Assembly: GCA_902788485.1 (NCBI GenBank)
Contig: CADAKI010000001.1
Location: 178,226 to 242,225 of the forward strand
Source of the DNA: an uncultured Pseudomonadota bacterium
GTDB lineage: Bacteria; Pseudomonadota; Alphaproteobacteria; Rs-D84
Reading direction: 5' to 3'
DNA length: 64,000 nt
Under the pieces are notes generated by a model. That model did not search any database, was not told the origin of the DNA, and was given only the letters and a program-made list of their open reading frames with translations. Position numbers and translations under genes: made by a program. Of the stretch, positions 62,558 to 64,000 are shown piece after piece (the stretch's first letter is position 1; each line of letters starts with the position of its first letter).

Positions 62558-62736
62558 GTCATTGCGAGCGAGCAAGTCCAATTTGGCGGAACGCCAAAGC
62601 CGGACGCGCGAGACGTGGCAATCCAGTTTTATTAGAGTGTCTGCCGTTGGCAGACGGCTTTTTTATTTACTGGATCCTTTCGACTGCGCAAAACTGCGAA
62701 TGCGCGACATCGCAGTTTTACTCCGCTTAGGATGAC
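62558..62736. repeat. GTCATTGCGAGC-type repetitive extragenic element
   Basis: Starts GTCATTGCGAGCGAGC and ends CTTAGGATGAC, with GGCAATCCAG and CTGGATCC segments inside and several hairpins (for example GTCTGCCG-TTG-GCAGAC). These ends resemble the short repeats known from Rickettsiales and other alphaproteobacteria. It occupies part of the 643-bp gene-free stretch 62511-63153, which holds no convincing gene. Confidence 0.6.
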
Positions 62737-62780
62737 AAAAACGCAGTTGCGTTTTTGTTCCCGGCGGGTTTGCCCGCCGT

Positions 62781-62834
62781 CTCCTTCTTTATGAAAGAAG
62801 GAGTACCCTGCGCCAGCAGGGGGAGGTAATTGTG
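62781..62834 (+). repeat. Dispersed palindromic repeat, partial copy
   Basis: CTCCTTCTTT-ATG-AAAGAAGGAG hairpin followed by CCCTGCGCCAGCAGGG and GGAGGTAATTGTG. Both hairpin arms differ from the other copies by one compensating change, so pairing is kept. Confidence 0.65.
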
Positions 62835-62880
62835 ATTTAAAACCTTTTTATGGCGATTTCGTTTCACTACATCGCCCGGC

Positions 62881-62930
62881 ACAATTACCCCGTCGCCTCC
62901 GGCGCCACCCCTTCTTTCATAAAGAAGGGG
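62881..62930 (-). repeat. Dispersed palindromic repeat, inverted copy
   Basis: On the minus strand: CCCCTTCTTT-ATG-AAAGAAGGGG, GTGGCGCCGGAGGCGACGGGG, then TAATTGT. The middle hairpin differs from the other copies. Confidence 0.7.
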
Positions 62931-63030
62931 ACGGTGCGCCGCACTGCACGCCGCACCGTAGCATTGTTCGTTGTTTAGAAAACAAGCTTTAGTGTTATCG
63001 GCGAAGGCGGGCAAACCATCGCGCCAGCAC

Positions 63031-63082
63031 AAAAAGAAGGGGTGGCACAAAACCGCAACGCGGTTGAGTGACGGGGCAGTTC
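63031..63082 (+). repeat. Dispersed palindromic repeat, copy nearly identical to 1941-1990
   Basis: AAAAAGAAGGGGTGGCAC, inner CCGCAACGCGG hairpin and TTGAGTGACGGGGCA, one difference from the reverse complement of the copy 61 kb away. It sits about 70 bp upstream of rpmE. Confidence 0.75.
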
Positions 63083-63153
63083 AATAATTTCTTGCAATTC
63101 GCAAAATACAATGTATAATTTTTGGGCTTATATCAAAACAAAGGGTAAAAATT

Positions 63154-63366
63154 ATGAAACAAGGAATTCATCCGGAATATCACAAAATCAACGTCACAAT
63201 GACAAATGGTCAAACCGTTGAAATGTATTCTTCTGTGAAAAAAGATTTGGTTTTATCAACCGATAATTTGAATCATCCGGCGTGGACGGGTCAACGCAAT
63301 AACAACGACACCAAGGGTCAACGTGCCGCCGATTTCAAAAGCAAATTTGCTGGGTTCAAATTTTAA
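63154..63366 (+). CDS. rpmE: 50S ribosomal protein L31 (zinc-free form)
   Basis: 70 residues: KQGIHPEYHKINVTMTNGQTVEMYSS...DNLNHPAWTGQ and FKSKFAGFKF match the L31 signature (IHPxYH and HPAWTG). The CxxC zinc ligands of the type found in E. coli are absent, as in the zinc-independent forms common in alphaproteobacteria. AAAGGG lies upstream of the ATG. The IMPase-like gene follows 26 bp later. Confidence 0.92.
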   Translation: MKQGIHPEYHKINVTMTNGQTVEMYSSVKKDLVLSTDNLNHPAWTGQRNNNDTKGQRAADFKSKFAGFKF

Positions 63367-63392
63367 TAATATCTTTGTGATTGGGGGGCAAA

Positions 63393-64000
63393 ATGGACTT
63401 GACTATCAAAGGTTCGACCGAATTAAATAAAATGTTTGCGGCACTGGATAAAACCGCGTCTGCCCTCCGTCACGATTTTGGCGAGGTTGAAAACCTGCAA
63501 CAATCGTTGCATGGCGCGCGTGATTTTGTGGCGCGTGCGGCCGCCCGTGTCGAAGAAAGTATTTTGTCTGATTTACAGTTGGTGCGCCCAATGGCGGGTT
63601 TGTTGACGCCAAATGTGACGCATGCGGGTGATTCCCGTGACGAATTTGTTTTGGCGATGTCGGGTGCGGCAAATTTTGTTCGTGCGAACCCGAATTTCGC
63701 GATATCTTTGGCGTTGCGGTCGAACGGTGAAACAAAGATTGCGTTGGTTTATGCCCCAATGTTGGATAAATTATATTATGCTGAATCTGGTAATGGTGCA
63801 TATATGTTTTCGGCATTTCATTCGGTAAAAATTCGTGTGTCACAAATTTCAGACCCCGCTGATTTGATGATTGCGTATAATACTGACGACAATTCGAAAA
63901 AAATTGGCGATGTGCGTGTGTCGGGTTGCCCGGCGTTGGATTTGTGCGGCGTCGCATCGGGCAAGTTAGACGCGTTTGTGTCACGCCCATTGGATTTTGC
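63393..64000 (+). CDS. Inositol-monophosphatase-fold protein lacking metal ligands (3' end cut)
   Basis: About 202 residues are visible before the window ends. The ribosome-binding site is TTGGGGGG. The alignment by eye follows the SuhB/IMPase fold: GARDFVARAAARVEESI corresponds to DxVTxxDxxxExxI, MSGAANFVRANPNFAISLAL to DPIDGTxNFxxxxPxFxVSIAL, ESGNGAYM to GxGA, and SGCPALDLCGVASGKLDAF to GSAALDLxxVAxGxxDxF. The second aspartate, the EE pair and the DPIDGT metal-binding motif are all replaced, so phosphatase activity is unlikely. It could serve a SuhB-like structural role with NusA and ribosome assembly, but that is a guess. Confidence 0.7.
   Translation, partial: MDLTIKGSTELNKMFAALDKTASALRHDFGEVENLQQSLHGARDFVARAAARVEESILSDLQLVRPMAGLLTPNVTHAGDSRDEFVLAMSGAANFVRANPNFAISLALRSNGETKIALVYAPMLDKLYYAESGNGAYMFSAFHSVKIRVSQISDPADLMIAYNTDDNSKKIGDVRVSGCPALDLCGVASGKLDAFVSRPLDF

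Noticed and set aside
62511..63153. Small genes in the repeat-rich gap (for example 62727-63050 minus)
   Set aside because: The frames run through palindromic repeats and have no ribosome-binding sites or codon bias.

Overview
The window is a stretch of bacterial chromosome that is almost entirely coding, with moderate to low GC. It most likely comes from an uncultured, host-associated or reduced-genome alphaproteobacterium. The evidence is an alphaproteobacterial-type SspB, a DUF4167-like protein, an alphaproteobacterial-type DnaX C-terminus, parAB beside rsmG, and housekeeping operons that are broken up (nusA-infB lacks rimP, ylxR and rbfA; truB-rpsO sits with mutS; rnpA has no rpmH). TGA is an ordinary stop codon here. 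No rRNA, CRISPR array, prophage or insertion-sequence transposase was seen.

Layout. 1-8.7 kb (mostly minus strand): metG (3' end outside the window), tRNA-Val, a SIMPL protein, a TrpF-like TIM barrel, rlmN, and an outer-membrane biogenesis operon lptF-lptD-surA-like-rlmN. 8.7-15 kb: nusA-infB behind a possible attenuator, a small secreted cysteine-containing protein, recF-sspB and tRNA-Cys. 15-23 kb: a TolC/MacA/ATPase/permease efflux operon, a cation exchanger, gpsA and a TPR protein. 23-26 kb: rsmG, parA and parB with candidate parS palindromes. 26-33 kb: pal, a uracil-DNA glycosylase-like protein, infC (AUU start), der, a small HTH gene with a structured RNA, pnp with a long leader hairpin, and ybaB. 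33-37 kb: two envelope lipoproteins and a VirD4-type coupling protein. 37-48 kb: rsmE, a pseudouridine synthase, a TPR protein, xseB-mutS-truB-rpsO, mreB, rnpA-yidD and accB-accC. 47.6-50 kb: two orphan genes, an OmpH-like protein and a second RNA/HTH cassette whose HTH gene carries a stop. 50-59 kb: an OmpA-type lipoprotein, a type IVb pilin-like protein, dnaX, an operon of three large pilin-like/beta-rich proteins, a zinc-ribbon protein and an RluC/D-type enzyme. 59-64 kb: a 1077-residue secreted cysteine-repeat protein, a repeat-dense intergenic region, rpmE and a degenerate inositol-monophosphatase homologue.

The most unusual items are three. First, a duplicated cassette (promoter, about 155-nt structured RNA, intrinsic terminator, 72-residue HTH gene) in which two RNA stems differ in sequence between copies but stay paired. 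Second, a translationally coupled operon of three pilin-headed, beta-rich proteins. Third, a giant secreted protein with two exactly spaced six-cysteine domains plus three four-cysteine repeats. Several genes also appear to be leaderless or to lack a Shine-Dalgarno sequence, and a mobile-looking palindromic repeat family is scattered between genes.
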